This document shows, one piece after another, positions 17,578 through 26,775 of a stretch of DNA of 64,000 nt. Under the pieces are notes generated by a model. The model made no database searches. It was not told where the DNA came from and saw only the letters and a program-made list of their open reading frames with translations. Each line of letters starts with the position of its first letter. Positions within the stretch are counted from its first letter, which is position 1. Source of the stretch: Gordonia effusa NBRC 100432 (GTDB lineage: Bacteria; Actinomycetota; Actinomycetes; Mycobacteriales; Mycobacteriaceae); contig NZ_BAEH01000092.1 of NCBI RefSeq assembly GCF_000241305.1, forward strand, positions 35,244 to 99,243, read 5' to 3'. The position numbers and the translations under genes are program-made.

Positions 17578-17615
17578 TCTTCGGAGCCGGCTACACGCAG
17601 GGCGACCGGGTCGAC

Positions 17616-19619
17616 CTACTTCGCGAGATTGGTCTTTTCGTGCTCGCCTGTCGACCGATTCGCCCACCGCTGTGTCGTCTTGTAGAGAGCGCCCACTAGC
17701 AAGACGAATACAGCGACACCCAATGCCTCGGCCCAGTGGGTGAACCCCTCGCCGATGAACGGCAAGGCCAGCGGCTCGTCATCGCTGGTAGCAGCCACAA
17801 TGCCCGCGAACACCACGCCAAAGAGACTCTCGCCGACAATCAGGCCGGTCGCCAACAGCACGCCGATCCGCTTCTTCCGCTCGACGTTGTCGCCGGTCCG
17901 CTCAGCCCAACGATCGTAGAAGCGGCCGATGATCGCACCGAGCGGAATGATCAGCGTCAATGACATCGGCAGGTACATACCCATGCCGACGGCGAGCGGC
18001 GGTAGTCGGAGCTTCTTCGTCGTTTGCCCTAACACCTCGTCGACGAGAATGACGACAACGCCGATCGCGCCGCCGAGGCCGATGAGCCCCCAATCCAGGT
18101 CGTCGCCGAGAACTCCTTGTGCCAACGTCGAGATAAGCGCCGCCTGCGGAGCCGCGAGAGCGTTGTCGTCGGCCCCGGGCGCGCCTTGGAAGCCGAATGC
18201 CGTCTGCATGAGTTGCAGGATCGGTGGAATGATCGCCGACCCGAACACAACACCAATCACCAACGCCACCTGCTGCTTCCACGGTGTCGCCCCGACGAGC
18301 TGGCCGGTCTTCAGATCTTGCAGATTGTCGTTAGATATGGTCGCCACGCCGAACACGATCGCCGATGTGAACAGGGTGAATGCGATGAGCGCGGTGGTTT
18401 GGCTGTCCGTCGTTTCACCAAAGGTGAATTTGATGAGAATCGCGGCGATCAGGACCACGAGAATTCCGACGCCGGAGATCGGGCTGTTCGATGAACCGAT
18501 CAGACCAGCCATATAGCCGCAGACCGATGCGACGAGCAGTCCGATCACCAGCACGAAGCAAATGCTGGTCGCGATAATTCCGACCGCTCCGCCTTCCAGC
18601 GGGCTGCCTATTGTGAAGTCCCACAAGAGAAGTCCGATCGGAATCATCGAAACGAGGACGACTCCCACCACGTACTGAATCGGGATGTCCTGCTCGGTGA
18701 GCGCTACCAGAGAACCTTGCCGGCGAGCACGCGATGACGCTATCGCCGCTTTGATGCCACGGGCAATGGGTCCGATGATCTTCAGCAGCGTCCAGATCGC
18801 GGCCACGGCGATCGCCCCGGCGCCGATCAGCCGAACCTCGTGAGTAAAGATGCCGCTGACCGTATCGGCGAACTCGCTGCTAAGCAGCGGATTGTGCGCA
18901 CTGCGGATAGGCAGCAGTACAAAGAACGAAATGACAAGTCCCACAAGCATTGCGATGCCGACAGCTAAGCCAACGAGATGCCCGACACCAATCAACGCGA
19001 ACGACAGACTCGCACCGAACATCGAGCCACCCGCACCGACGCGGAAGGTCGCCGACAGTGAACTCGCGACCACCTTAAGGGCCGCCAACAGCGAAAAGCC
19101 AGCCGCGGCAACGCCTCCCAGCGTGATCACCCGCAGACCCAGCCGGTTCTCCTCGACGCCCTGAGTCGTATCGCCCACCTTCAGAACTTCCGCGGCCGCT
19201 ACCCCTTCCGGATATGGGAGATCCGATCCAGTCACCAGTGCGCGACGTAGCGGGATGGAATACATGACGCCGAGAATCCCGCCGATCGCACAGACCGCGA
19301 CGGTGATCCAGTAGGGGAAGCCAGCCCACCAGCCGATCATCACCAGGCCGGGTAGGACGAAGATGATCGCCGAAAGAGTGCCCGCGGCCGATGCGATGGT
19401 CTGCACGATGTTGTTCTCGATCACGGTGTGATTCGCGAAGTATCGCAGAATGCTCATCGAAATCACCGCCGCGGGGATGGCGGTGGCGAAGGTCAGGCCG
19501 ACTTTGAGTCCGAGATATACGTTGGCCGCCGTGAAGACCAACGTGATCAAGCCACCAAGGACTATGCCCCGTAGCGTGAGTTCTCGCATGGTCGGTGCGC
19601 TCACAGGTTTAGTGGACAC
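17616..19619 (-). CDS. OPT family oligopeptide transporter
   Basis: A polytopic inner-membrane protein of 667 residues (from GTG 19619, preceded by GAGGAG) with about 14-16 hydrophobic segments. OPT features include the N-terminal RELTLRGIVLGGLITLVFTAANVYLGLKVGLTFATAIPAAVIS, IENNIVQTIASAAG, and the central SICFVLVIGLLVASVCGYMAGLIGSSNSPISG (NSP-like motif). OPT proteins import oligopeptides or, in some branches, metal-siderophore complexes by proton symport. The N-terminal arrangement is that of the bacterial peptide branch. ATG 19589 is an alternative start. Copy F of the nested palindrome lies in its upstream region. Confidence 0.9.
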   Translation of the reverse strand: MSTKPVSAPTMRELTLRGIVLGGLITLVFTAANVYLGLKVGLTFATAIPAAVISMSILRYFANHTVIENNIVQTIASAAGTLSAIIFVLPGLVMIGWWAGFPYWITVAVCAIGGILGVMYSIPLRRALVTGSDLPYPEGVAAAEVLKVGDTTQGVEENRLGLRVITLGGVAAAGFSLLAALKVVASSLSATFRVGAGGSMFGASLSFALIGVGHLVGLAVGIAMLVGLVISFFVLLPIRSAHNPLLSSEFADTVSGIFTHEVRLIGAGAIAVAAIWTLLKIIGPIARGIKAAIASSRARRQGSLVALTEQDIPIQYVVGVVLVSMIPIGLLLWDFTIGSPLEGGAVGIIATSICFVLVIGLLVASVCGYMAGLIGSSNSPISGVGILVVLIAAILIKFTFGETTDSQTTALIAFTLFTSAIVFGVATISNDNLQDLKTGQLVGATPWKQQVALVIGVVFGSAIIPPILQLMQTAFGFQGAPGADDNALAAPQAALISTLAQGVLGDDLDWGLIGLGGAIGVVVILVDEVLGQTTKKLRLPPLAVGMGMYLPMSLTLIIPLGAIIGRFYDRWAERTGDNVERKKRIGVLLATGLIVGESLFGVVFAGIVAATSDDEPLALPFIGEGFTHWAEALGVAVFVLLVGALYKTTQRWANRSTGEHEKTNLAK

Positions 19620-19760
19620 GTCGGCTCCTCGGTCTCGGCGTCGATGACAACAGCCAACCTTAGGACTCGACGCCCGCGGCCACATGATGAACACGCACGA
19701 TCAGTCCGACCAGGCACGCCTTACGTCGGCTATGTGCGTTATGTCGGGACATCGGCGGTC

Positions 19761-19829
19761 CTGGAAATGTCCCCCTGACGCGCGCAGACGCTATATCGCC
19801 GCCTGCTCCCACCACGGGGGCAGTTCCAG
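19761..19829. repeat. Nested palindromic element, copy F
   Basis: Outer arms run 19761-19777 and 19813-19829 (CTGGAAATGTCCCCCTG against its partner, 14 of 17 paired plus one G-T). The inner sequence is ACGCTATATCGCC at the centre. Unlike copies A, B, E and G, it lies between two genes on the same strand, 142 bp upstream of the OPT start. Confidence 0.75.
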
Positions 19830-19840
19830 TAGGGACAAAC

Positions 19841-19877
19841 AAAACACCCCCGACCCAGTGTGGGTCGGGGGTGTTTT
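19841..19877 (-). terminator. intrinsic terminator of the DUF4189 gene
   Basis: A perfect 17-bp stem, AAAACACCCCCGACCCA (19841-19857), with loop GTG and its complement (19861-19877). On the minus strand the hairpin is followed by TTTTGTTTGT. It lies 26-62 bp past the stop of the DUF4189 gene. Confidence 0.9.
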
Positions 19878-19902
19878 CTAATCCCCGGGGTTCTGTCTTA
19901 CA

Positions 19903-20298
19903 TCAGTAGCGCGGACGAGTGGTGCACGCCCACACGATGGTGCGTGAGCCGCGGCCGGCCGCGTTCCGCGCCGCGTTGACCGCGCGGTTGCGAGTGGGCC
20001 CATATGCCCAGCCCCAGCGGCGGGTGTATGGCTGCTGCGCGGCGGCGCCACAGTTGTTGTGCATCAAGACAACCCACTGGCAGTCACGGGCGCCGCATTT
20101 GCGGATAGCGGCGCGCTTCGCCGACGCGGGCGACGGGAAGTCGATCGCGTATGACGCATTCCCGGTACGGACGGAAATAGCGATCGAGCCATAGTAGTTT
20201 GGCGCGGCGGACGCCTGCGAAGGCACACTGACCAGGCCGACGATAGCTATAAGTGAAAGCAACGCACCGGTCACAACTCGGCGGATTGACTTCGTCAT
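19903..20298 (-). CDS. secreted DUF4189 domain protein
   Basis: A 131-residue exported protein. The signal peptide is MTKSIRRVVTGALLSLIAIV and onward to SQASAAP, with cleavage after about residue 32. The mature domain has the DUF4189 pattern: YYGSIAISVRTGNASYAIDFPSPASAKRAAIRKCG, DCQWVVLMHNNCGAAAQQP, WGWAYGPTRNRAVNAARNAA and a final TIVWACT. Four Cys suggest two disulfides. Function is unknown; such domains are common as small extracellular proteins in mycolic-acid actinobacteria. The operon ends at a strong terminator. Confidence 0.85.
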   Translation of the reverse strand: MTKSIRRVVTGALLSLIAIVGLVSVPSQASAAPNYYGSIAISVRTGNASYAIDFPSPASAKRAAIRKCGARDCQWVVLMHNNCGAAAQQPYTRRWGWAYGPTRNRAVNAARNAAGRGSRTIVWACTTRPRY

Positions 20299-20435
20299 GG
20301 GTGTCCCCTTTATCGGTAGTTGGTAACGGACTTATTGAACTCGACGGCCACTCTTATGCCAATGGGGAGAACTACCCATGTAACTCTCAGGAAGTACACG
20401 CAGGCCACTTCACGCAGCCGAACTGTTGCGAACCG

Positions 20436-20486
20436 ATACCCCATAGGGGTATACAAGATGGCACGAGGTATACCCTAGAGGGGTAT
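20436..20486. promoter_or_regulatory. two CsoR-like copper operator sites
   Basis: ATACCCCATAGGGGTAT (20436-20452) and ATACCCTAGAGGGGTAT (20470-20486) are GC-rich inverted repeats of the kind bound by the copper sensor CsoR (general form ATACCC-n-GGGTAT). Their centres are 34 bp apart, about three helical turns. The second ends 21 bp before the copper operon start. No csoR gene is in the window. Confidence 0.8.
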
Positions 20487-20507
20487 CCATTGAGGAGTGC
20501 GATCACA

Positions 20508-21428
20508 ATGAACACGGCTGGCCGACTCGGGCTATACGGCGCAGGACTGCTGGCGATCTTCGGAATATCATTCGCGGTGGCTAGGCCACTGGTTTCCGAC
20601 GATGCGGTCTCCCGGTGGACCGCGCCGAGTAATGAACACAGCGATCACGAGTCGATGCCCTCAACCGACATGATGGGGCTGTCGACCGCGAATGGTGGCT
20701 ACGTCCTGACCACGTTGACCGCTCCACGAGTCACCGACGTCGGCGGAACGCTGTCATTTCGTATCGACGACCCCACCGGAGCACCGTTGACGAAATACGC
20801 CACCGCCCACGGCAAACAACTGCATCTGATAGCCGTGCGCACCGACGGTAGCGAATACCGTCATGTGCACCCACACCTCGACACCGCGACCGGCGTCTGG
20901 TCGATGCCGTGGACCTGGACCGAAGCCGGTACCTACCGCACATATGTCGACTTCACGCCCGCGACTGGCACCGACTCGGTCACTCTGAGCCGTACCGTCG
21001 ACGTGGCCGGCGATCTGCGGCCCACCCCGCGCGCCGCCACGGTCACCTCGAGCACGGTCGGCGGCTACACCGCGACGCTATCGGGCAACCTACGAGCCGG
21101 GACGTCGAGTGAACTGGCAGTTGACATCTCCCACGACGGTGAGCCGGTCACCTCCTTGCAGCCCTATCTGGGCGCATTCGGTCATTTGGTCGCACTTCGG
21201 CAGGGCGATCTCGCCTACCTTCACGTCCACGCGATGGGTAACGCGCCGGCGGCGGCCGACCGATCGGGACCGCGCATCGACTTCATGGCGACGGCGCCCA
21301 GTGTCGGACGCTATCTGCTGTACCTCGATTTTCAGGTCGACGGCGTCGTTCGTACCGCATCGTTCGTGCTCGACGCCGACGCCGCGGGCTCACCCGCACC
21401 TGAGCAAGATCACGGAGCACATCGATGA
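20508..21428 (+). CDS. exported His-rich copper-operon protein
   Basis: A 306-residue protein with an N-terminal membrane anchor or signal ([19 protein letters not shown]) and two similar beta-sandwich halves. The first half carries [23 protein letters not shown] and the second [20 protein letters not shown]. These paired His motifs look like extracytoplasmic Cu(I)/Cu(II) ligands. The halves resemble each other (sequence duplication: [18 protein letters not shown] against [18 protein letters not shown]). It overlaps copA by ATGA and sits behind CsoR-like boxes, so a role in passing or holding copper at the membrane is likely. The family has no accepted name that I can give. Confidence 0.75.
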   Translation: MNTAGRLGLYGAGLLAIFGISFAVARPLVSDDAVSRWTAPSNEHSDHESMPSTDMMGLSTANGGYVLTTLTAPRVTDVGGTLSFRIDDPTGAPLTKYATAHGKQLHLIAVRTDGSEYRHVHPHLDTATGVWSMPWTWTEAGTYRTYVDFTPATGTDSVTLSRTVDVAGDLRPTPRAATVTSSTVGGYTATLSGNLRAGTSSELAVDISHDGEPVTSLQPYLGAFGHLVALRQGDLAYLHVHAMGNAPAAADRSGPRIDFMATAPSVGRYLLYLDFQVDGVVRTASFVLDADAAGSPAPEQDHGAHR

Positions 21429-23644
21429 CCATAGAACTCGAAATCGGCGGCATGACCTGCGCGTCCTGCGCCAATCGCATCGAACGCAAACTCAACAAAC
21501 TCGACGGCGTAAGCGCATCGGTCAACTACGCAACCGAAAAGGCAAGTGTCGACGCACCTGCCGGTTACGACCCGGCGCTTCTCGTTGACGAAGTGGAGAA
21601 AGCCGGCTACTCCGCTGCGCTGCCGGCAGCCACCGACGACACCGAACCGGGTCTCGATGCCGCGGCGCGAGAATTACTTTCGTTGCGGCAGAGGCTCATT
21701 GGGGCGGTGGTGTTATCGCTTCCGGTGATCGCACTCGCCATGATTCCCGCTTGGCAGTTCACCAACTGGCAATGGGCGTCGCTGACGTTGGCCGCGCCGG
21801 TTGTGCTGTGGGCGGCATGGCCCTTCCATCGGGCGGCGTGGACAAACCTGCGACACGGCGCCGCGACGATGGACACACTCATCTCCTTGGGCACTCTGTC
21901 GGCATTCGGCTGGTCGCTCTACGCACTGTTCTTCGGCAGCGCCGGTGAGCCGGGCATGACTCACGGCTTTAGCTTCACCGTCTCGCCGACCGACGGCGCC
22001 GCCAATATCTACCTGGAGGTAGCCGCCGGCGTCACTACCTTCATCCTGGCCGGACGATACTTTGAGAAACGGGCCAAGCGAAATGCCGGTTCGGCGTTAC
22101 GCGCACTACTCGACCTGGGCGCGAAAGATGTTGCGGTAGTGCGCAATGGTAGCGAGACCCGTATTCCGATCGATGACCTGCGCGTCGCCGACGAGTTCGC
22201 CGTACGGCCCGGCGAGAAGATCGCGACCGACGGAGTCGTCGTAACCGGCACATCAGCCGTCGACCTGTCATTGCTGACCGGCGAATCGGCCCCGGTTGAG
22301 GTTGGCCCGGGTGATTCGGTAACGGGCGCGACGATGAATGCCGGTGGACGCCTGCTGATTCGAGCCTCTCGCGTCGGTTCGGATACACAGCTTGCCCAGA
22401 TGGCGAAGCTCGTCGAGGACGCGCAGTCCGGCAAAGCTGCCGTGCAGCGTCTCGCCGATCGAATCTCGGGCATCTTCGTGCCGATTGTCATCGCGATCGC
22501 GACCGCCACGCTCGGGGCCTGGCTGGGAGCTGGGTTCGGATGGACCGCGGCATTCACCGCAGCCGTCGCGGTGCTCATCATCGCGTGCCCGTGTGCGCTC
22601 GGATTAGCCACGCCGACAGCACTTTTGGTCGGCACAGGTCGCGGAGCCCAATTAGGGATCCTCATCAAAGGGCCCGAAGTACTTGAATCAACGCGGACGG
22701 TGGACACCGTCGTGCTGGACAAGACGGGCACGGTGACCACCGGAGCGATGGCACTCGTCGAAGTGGCGACCGCGCCCGGCGTACGTCGCGACGAGGTTTT
22801 GCGATTGGCCGGTGCGGTCGAGGACTCGTCCGAACACCCGATCGCCGCCGCGATCGCACGGGCAGCGCGCGACGAAGTCGGAAGTCTCCCTGCGCCTTCG
22901 GAATTCAGCAATATCGAAGGCAAGGGCGTACAGGGATCAGTTGACGGCCACGCGGTAATCGTCGGACGTGAATCATTATTGGCCGATTGGTCACAGCCGT
23001 TGACCGAGGGTCTCGCCGCCGATAAAGCTCGTGCCGAGAGTGCGGGCAAGACAGCCGTCGCGGTTGCCTGGGATGGGTCCGCCCGAGCCGTGCTGATTGT
23101 TGCCGACACGGTGAAACCGACTAGTGCGCAGGCGATTTCACAGCTGACCGACCTCGGGCTGGCGCCGATTCTGCTCACCGGAGACAACAAATCCACCGCC
23201 ACTCGAATCGCCCAAGAGGTCGGCATCGACAACGTTGTCGCGGAGGTTCTGCCCGCCGAAAAGGTCGACGTCATCAAGGAATTGCAGGCCAACGGCAAAG
23301 TCGTGGCGATGGTCGGTGATGGCGTGAATGACGCTGCGGCACTTGCTCAAGCCGACCTCGGTATCGCGATGGGAACTGGAACCGATGTGGCTATCGAGGC
23401 ATCTGACATCACGCTCGTGCGCGGCGACCTACGCGGTGCGGCCGACGCGATCTGTCTGTCGCGGCGCACGTTACGCACCATCAAGACCAACCTGTTCTGG
23501 GCATTCGCCTACAACGTCGCCGCCATCCCACTGGCCGCGTTTGGACTGCTCAACCCCATGCTCGCCGGTGCCGCGATGGCCCTATCCAGCGTGTTCGTCG
23601 TAGGAAATAGCCTGCGGCTCAAAGGATTTCGCAGCCTAAACTGA
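21425..23644 (+). CDS. copA: copper-exporting P1B-type ATPase
   Basis: A 739-residue P1B-1 ATPase that exports Cu(I). Domains in order: one N-terminal heavy-metal-associated domain ([11 protein letters not shown], Cys12 and Cys15); membrane helices; the A-domain LTGESAPV; the transport-site CPC in [17 protein letters not shown] (about residue 387); the phosphorylation site DKTGT (Asp432); the N-domain HP in [10 protein letters not shown]; and [21 protein letters not shown]-terminal helices include [31 protein letters not shown], whose YN and MxxSS residues are the usual copper ligands. It is coupled to the preceding gene by ATGA. Its stop codon directly abuts that of the convergent dehydrogenase gene. 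Confidence 0.95.
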   Translation: MTIELEIGGMTCASCANRIERKLNKLDGVSASVNYATEKASVDAPAGYDPALLVDEVEKAGYSAALPAATDDTEPGLDAAARELLSLRQRLIGAVVLSLPVIALAMIPAWQFTNWQWASLTLAAPVVLWAAWPFHRAAWTNLRHGAATMDTLISLGTLSAFGWSLYALFFGSAGEPGMTHGFSFTVSPTDGAANIYLEVAAGVTTFILAGRYFEKRAKRNAGSALRALLDLGAKDVAVVRNGSETRIPIDDLRVADEFAVRPGEKIATDGVVVTGTSAVDLSLLTGESAPVEVGPGDSVTGATMNAGGRLLIRASRVGSDTQLAQMAKLVEDAQSGKAAVQRLADRISGIFVPIVIAIATATLGAWLGAGFGWTAAFTAAVAVLIIACPCALGLATPTALLVGTGRGAQLGILIKGPEVLESTRTVDTVVLDKTGTVTTGAMALVEVATAPGVRRDEVLRLAGAVEDSSEHPIAAAIARAARDEVGSLPAPSEFSNIEGKGVQGSVDGHAVIVGRESLLADWSQPLTEGLAADKARAESAGKTAVAVAWDGSARAVLIVADTVKPTSAQAISQLTDLGLAPILLTGDNKSTATRIAQEVGIDNVVAEVLPAEKVDVIKELQANGKVVAMVGDGVNDAAALAQADLGIAMGTGTDVAIEASDITLVRGDLRGAADAICLSRRTLRTIKTNLFWAFAYNVAAIPLAAFGLLNPMLAGAAMALSSVFVVGNSLRLKGFRSLN

Positions 23645-24772
23645 CTATCGGCCCAAGTTTGGGACAATCAAGTACTTCTCGCCGGTCTTCTGCTGACTAT
23701 AAGACGCCATCACGGTGGGGTCGAGAACGTCGAGAAGCGAAATCTGTTGGGTGTAGTTGCTGGCGAATGTCGTGGTCAGTGAATTCACGACTCGTTCGCG
23801 TAGCCGGTACTGGTCGTTGCCCAGCTTCGCCAGGGTCGGGGCAAGCAGCCAACCGTTTACGCCCCAGGCGAATCCGAATCCGCGAGCAAGTTCGGTCTTC
23901 CCGGGATTGAGGGACCCGTAGATATAGACCTGCTTATGGATGTTGGTCCCGTACACACTGAACTCGGTGGCGTCGGCGCTCAGCGCCGCCTCCATCGCGT
24001 TGAGAATATCGCTCGCCAGAGTTCCGCCACCGATAGCGTCGAAGGCGACCGTCGCGCCGGTCGCGGCAATCGCCGCGGTGAGATCAGCCCGGAAGGTTTC
24101 GGCGGTGGAGTCGACAATATGCTGTGCGCCAATCTCTTCCAGAATCTGCCGCTGAGCCTCACTTCGGACGATATTGACGATCCCGATGCCGTCTTCCAGA
24201 CAGACTCGGTTAAGCATCTGCCCAAGATTCGACGCCGCCGCGGTGAAGACGATCGCGGTATGGCCGTCACGACGCATCGTCTCAACCATCGCCAGTGCGG
24301 TCATCGGGTTGACGAACCAGGACGCACCGTCCGCAGCGGTTGTCCCGGCCGGAAGTTCTTGGCACATGCGGTAATTGAGTGTCCGGTACTCGCCGAACAT
24401 CGCTCCGCCGATCATGGCGACCGTCTTGCCGAGCAATGCCTGCGCTGCCTCCGACGATCCCGCATCGATCACGATGCCAGCGGCTTCGTTGCCGACCGGC
24501 AGCGACTTGTCCAGGCGCGCTGCCAATCTAGGCAGGGCGCGCTCGGGCACACTCGCGGTGACGACGCGATCTGCTCCCACACCGGTCGAGGTTGCGGTCG
24601 AGATATCTGCCTGCCCAAACATCAGGCCGAGGTCGGAAGGATTGAGCGGCGCGGCCTGCACTTCGACGACTACCTCGTCGGGCCCGGGTTCACCGATCTC
24701 GACTTCGGCGAAAGATAGCGCAAGCTCGCCCGTGGAGGTAATGAGCGACTGCAGTTGACGACCAGATGTCAT
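23645..24772 (-). CDS. MDR-family zinc-binding-type dehydrogenase
   Basis: A 375-residue medium-chain dehydrogenase/reductase. Features are the GroES-like N-domain (DEVVVEVQAAPLNPSDLGLMFG, LPVGNEAAGIVIDAGS) and a Rossmann part that lacks a textbook GxGxxG (IVFTAAASNLGQMLNRVCLEDG). Structural zinc Cys residues are absent, so it is a zinc-free quinone-reductase or enoyl-reductase type. An unusual insert (ISTATSTGVGADRVVTASVPERALPRLAARLDKSLP) lies after the first lobe. Start ATG 24772 has AAGGAG, and the gene overlaps the rhodanese gene by ATGA. The substrate is unknown. Confidence 0.85.
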   Translation of the reverse strand: MTSGRQLQSLITSTGELALSFAEVEIGEPGPDEVVVEVQAAPLNPSDLGLMFGQADISTATSTGVGADRVVTASVPERALPRLAARLDKSLPVGNEAAGIVIDAGSSEAAQALLGKTVAMIGGAMFGEYRTLNYRMCQELPAGTTAADGASWFVNPMTALAMVETMRRDGHTAIVFTAAASNLGQMLNRVCLEDGIGIVNIVRSEAQRQILEEIGAQHIVDSTAETFRADLTAAIAATGATVAFDAIGGGTLASDILNAMEAALSADATEFSVYGTNIHKQVYIYGSLNPGKTELARGFGFAWGVNGWLLAPTLAKLGNDQYRLRERVVNSLTTTFASNYTQQISLLDVLDPTVMASYSQQKTGEKYLIVPNLGR

Positions 24773-25641
24773 CGGAGGTTCTCCTTCGTTAGAGCGGTTT
24801 CGTCGGCTCCGGTGGCAACCGGACGCGCCTGGTCGGCGGACCATTGAGACCACGAACCGGCGAACAGAGTCCCGCGCAATCCGGCGATCTGCAACGCCGC
24901 GATCTGATGTGCGGCGTTGACTCCCGAGCCGCAATACACAACGGGATCGTCCCCGTCGTTGATTCCCAACGTGGCGAAACGCACGCGCAGATCGTCGGGT
25001 GATCGAAAGGTGCCGTCGGCCGCGAGGTTCTCCGCCGTCGGCGCACTGATCGCACCCGGAATGTGTCCGGCCCGTGGATCGACCGGTTCGATCTCACCGC
25101 GGTACCGCTCGGCCGCTCGCGCATCCAGTAGTTGGGCGTCGGTGTCGCCGCCGATACCGATATTGTCGATCGTCACGCTGGGTAGGTGCCCGGCCGTCAA
25201 TGTGACTGCGCCGGAACGGGGTTCGGTATCCCCTTGCGATACACGGAAGCCCGCCGATTGCCACGCGCCCAGCCCGCCGTCGAGCATGCGGACATCGGCG
25301 ATACCTCCCCATCGCAGCAACCACCAGGCACGGGCGGCGGCAAGGTTGCCGGAGTCGTCGTACACGACGACCGGCACGTCGTCATCGATACCCCAACGTC
25401 GGGCGGCGCCTTGCAGGTCGGCTAACTCAGGCAGCGGGTGCCGACCCGATTCCGGCGAGGGCGGCCCGGCCAACTCGACGTCAAGGTCGACAAATACGGC
25501 ACCGGGGATATGCCCTGCACGGTAGTGCTGATGCCCATCCGGGTCGCCTAGCTGCCAACGCACGTCGAGCACGACCGGCGGCGTCGAGGAAAGCATCGCG
25601 TCAGCGAGGCCATCGGGATCGATGAGAAGTTCAGCCACCAC
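24769..25641 (-). CDS. two-domain rhodanese sulfurtransferase
   Basis: A 290-residue tandem rhodanese. The inactive N-domain has VVLDVRWQLGDPDGHQHYRAGHIPGAVFVDLD and VVVYDDSGNLAAARAWWLLRWGG. The active C-domain has LLDARAAERYRGEIEPVDPRAGHIPGA and the catalytic loop YCGSGVNA with Cys237. The CGSGV-type loop fits 3-mercaptopyruvate sulfurtransferase (SseA-like) better than the CRKGVT loop of thiosulfate enzymes. The start is GTG 25641. It is coupled to the downstream dehydrogenase by ATGA. Confidence 0.9.
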   Translation of the reverse strand: MVAELLIDPDGLADAMLSSTPPVVLDVRWQLGDPDGHQHYRAGHIPGAVFVDLDVELAGPPSPESGRHPLPELADLQGAARRWGIDDDVPVVVYDDSGNLAAARAWWLLRWGGIADVRMLDGGLGAWQSAGFRVSQGDTEPRSGAVTLTAGHLPSVTIDNIGIGGDTDAQLLDARAAERYRGEIEPVDPRAGHIPGAISAPTAENLAADGTFRSPDDLRVRFATLGINDGDDPVVYCGSGVNAAHQIAALQIAGLRGTLFAGSWSQWSADQARPVATGADETALTKENLR

Positions 25642-25774
25642 ACCAACCTAGCCCGATGGAGATCAGTTGTGCCCTGCCGGCCGCTGGCAGACTCGAGCCA
25701 CTGTGGTAACCGTGGAGGAGGACCGACCAAGAGAACGCGGGCGTGTCGACGCCCGCCGACAGGAGGGAGAATCC

Positions 25775-26698
25775 TTGACCACAACCGCTACCGAAGCCGT
25801 AGAAGACCACTATCCGTCGCGCCTCGCGACCGCCGCGCCGATGCTCGAGCGGATCGACCCAACCGTGTGGGGCACGCTGCCCGGGCCGTTTGCCGATACG
25901 GAGCTGAATAACTACGGAGACAACGGTTTTCATATCATCGATGGGCTACTGAACCCCTCACAGATCCAGCGCTGCTGGACCGAATTCGAGCGGCTATCCA
26001 ATGACCCGTCACTTGCCAATAGCGATATGGTGATCCGCGAACGCGTCTCCGGCGCGGTCCGCTCGATATTTCGCGTGCACCGACTGAGCCCGCTGATTGA
26101 TGCGCTCGCTCGGACGCCGAGGATCCTCGATCGGGCCCGGCAACTTCTCGGGTCAGAGGTCTACATCCATCAGTCGCGTATCAACGCGATGCCGGGAATG
26201 GTCGGTACGGGATTCTACTGGCATTCGGATTTCGAAACGTGGCACAGCGAAGACGGTTTACCCGCACCGCGCACGGTAAGCGTGTCGATCGCACTCACCG
26301 ACAATTACGCCGTCAACGGCGGTTTGATGCTGATGCCCGGCGCGCATCGCATGTTTGTGCCATGTGTCGGACACACCCCGGCTGACAACTATCAGGAATC
26401 ATTGCAGCGGCAGCGTATTGGCGTACCCGACGAAAAGTCGCTGACCGAACTCGGTTACGAGTTCGGCATCGAGCAGTTCATCGGCTCCGCTGGATCAGCA
26501 CTGTTCTTCGACGCTAACTCGATGCACGGGTCGGCGAATAACATCACGCCATTCCCTCGCGCGAATATCTTCCTCGTATTCAACAGTGTCGAAAACGCGC
26601 CAACCCTCCCTTTCGGTGGCACTGCTCCGCGGCCGCAATACATCGCAGAGCGGGAAATCAACGCACTTACGCCGCTCTTCGACTCGCCGTTCACCTAA
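25775..26698 (+). CDS. ectD: ectoine hydroxylase
   Basis: A 307-residue Fe(II)/2-oxoglutarate dioxygenase of the phytanoyl-CoA type that converts ectoine to 5-hydroxyectoine. Signature FYWHSDFETWHSEDGLP supplies iron ligands His150 and Asp152; the third His is in SMHGSANNITPFPRANIF (about residue 251). VYIHQSRINAMPG and the LTDNYAVNGGLMLMPGAHR region are also EctD-like. The start is TTG 25775 behind AGGAGGGAG, which places the protein at the usual length of about 300. No ectABC genes are in the window, so the ectoine must come from a distant locus or from uptake. Confidence 0.9.
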   Translation: MTTTATEAVEDHYPSRLATAAPMLERIDPTVWGTLPGPFADTELNNYGDNGFHIIDGLLNPSQIQRCWTEFERLSNDPSLANSDMVIRERVSGAVRSIFRVHRLSPLIDALARTPRILDRARQLLGSEVYIHQSRINAMPGMVGTGFYWHSDFETWHSEDGLPAPRTVSVSIALTDNYAVNGGLMLMPGAHRMFVPCVGHTPADNYQESLQRQRIGVPDEKSLTELGYEFGIEQFIGSAGSALFFDANSMHGSANNITPFPRANIFLVFNSVENAPTLPFGGTAPRPQYIAEREINALTPLFDSPFT

Positions 26699-26775
26699 TG
26701 CCTGTCGGCACCTGACCGGCGACGTCGCACGGGCCGGGCGTAGCGTCAGCGTCATCGGCAGATGAGGAGTTCGCA

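Noticed and set aside
22009..23298. Long minus-strand open frame opposite copA
   Set aside because: Antisense of copA with low-complexity Ser/Thr/Ala/Arg composition typical of GC-driven shadows.
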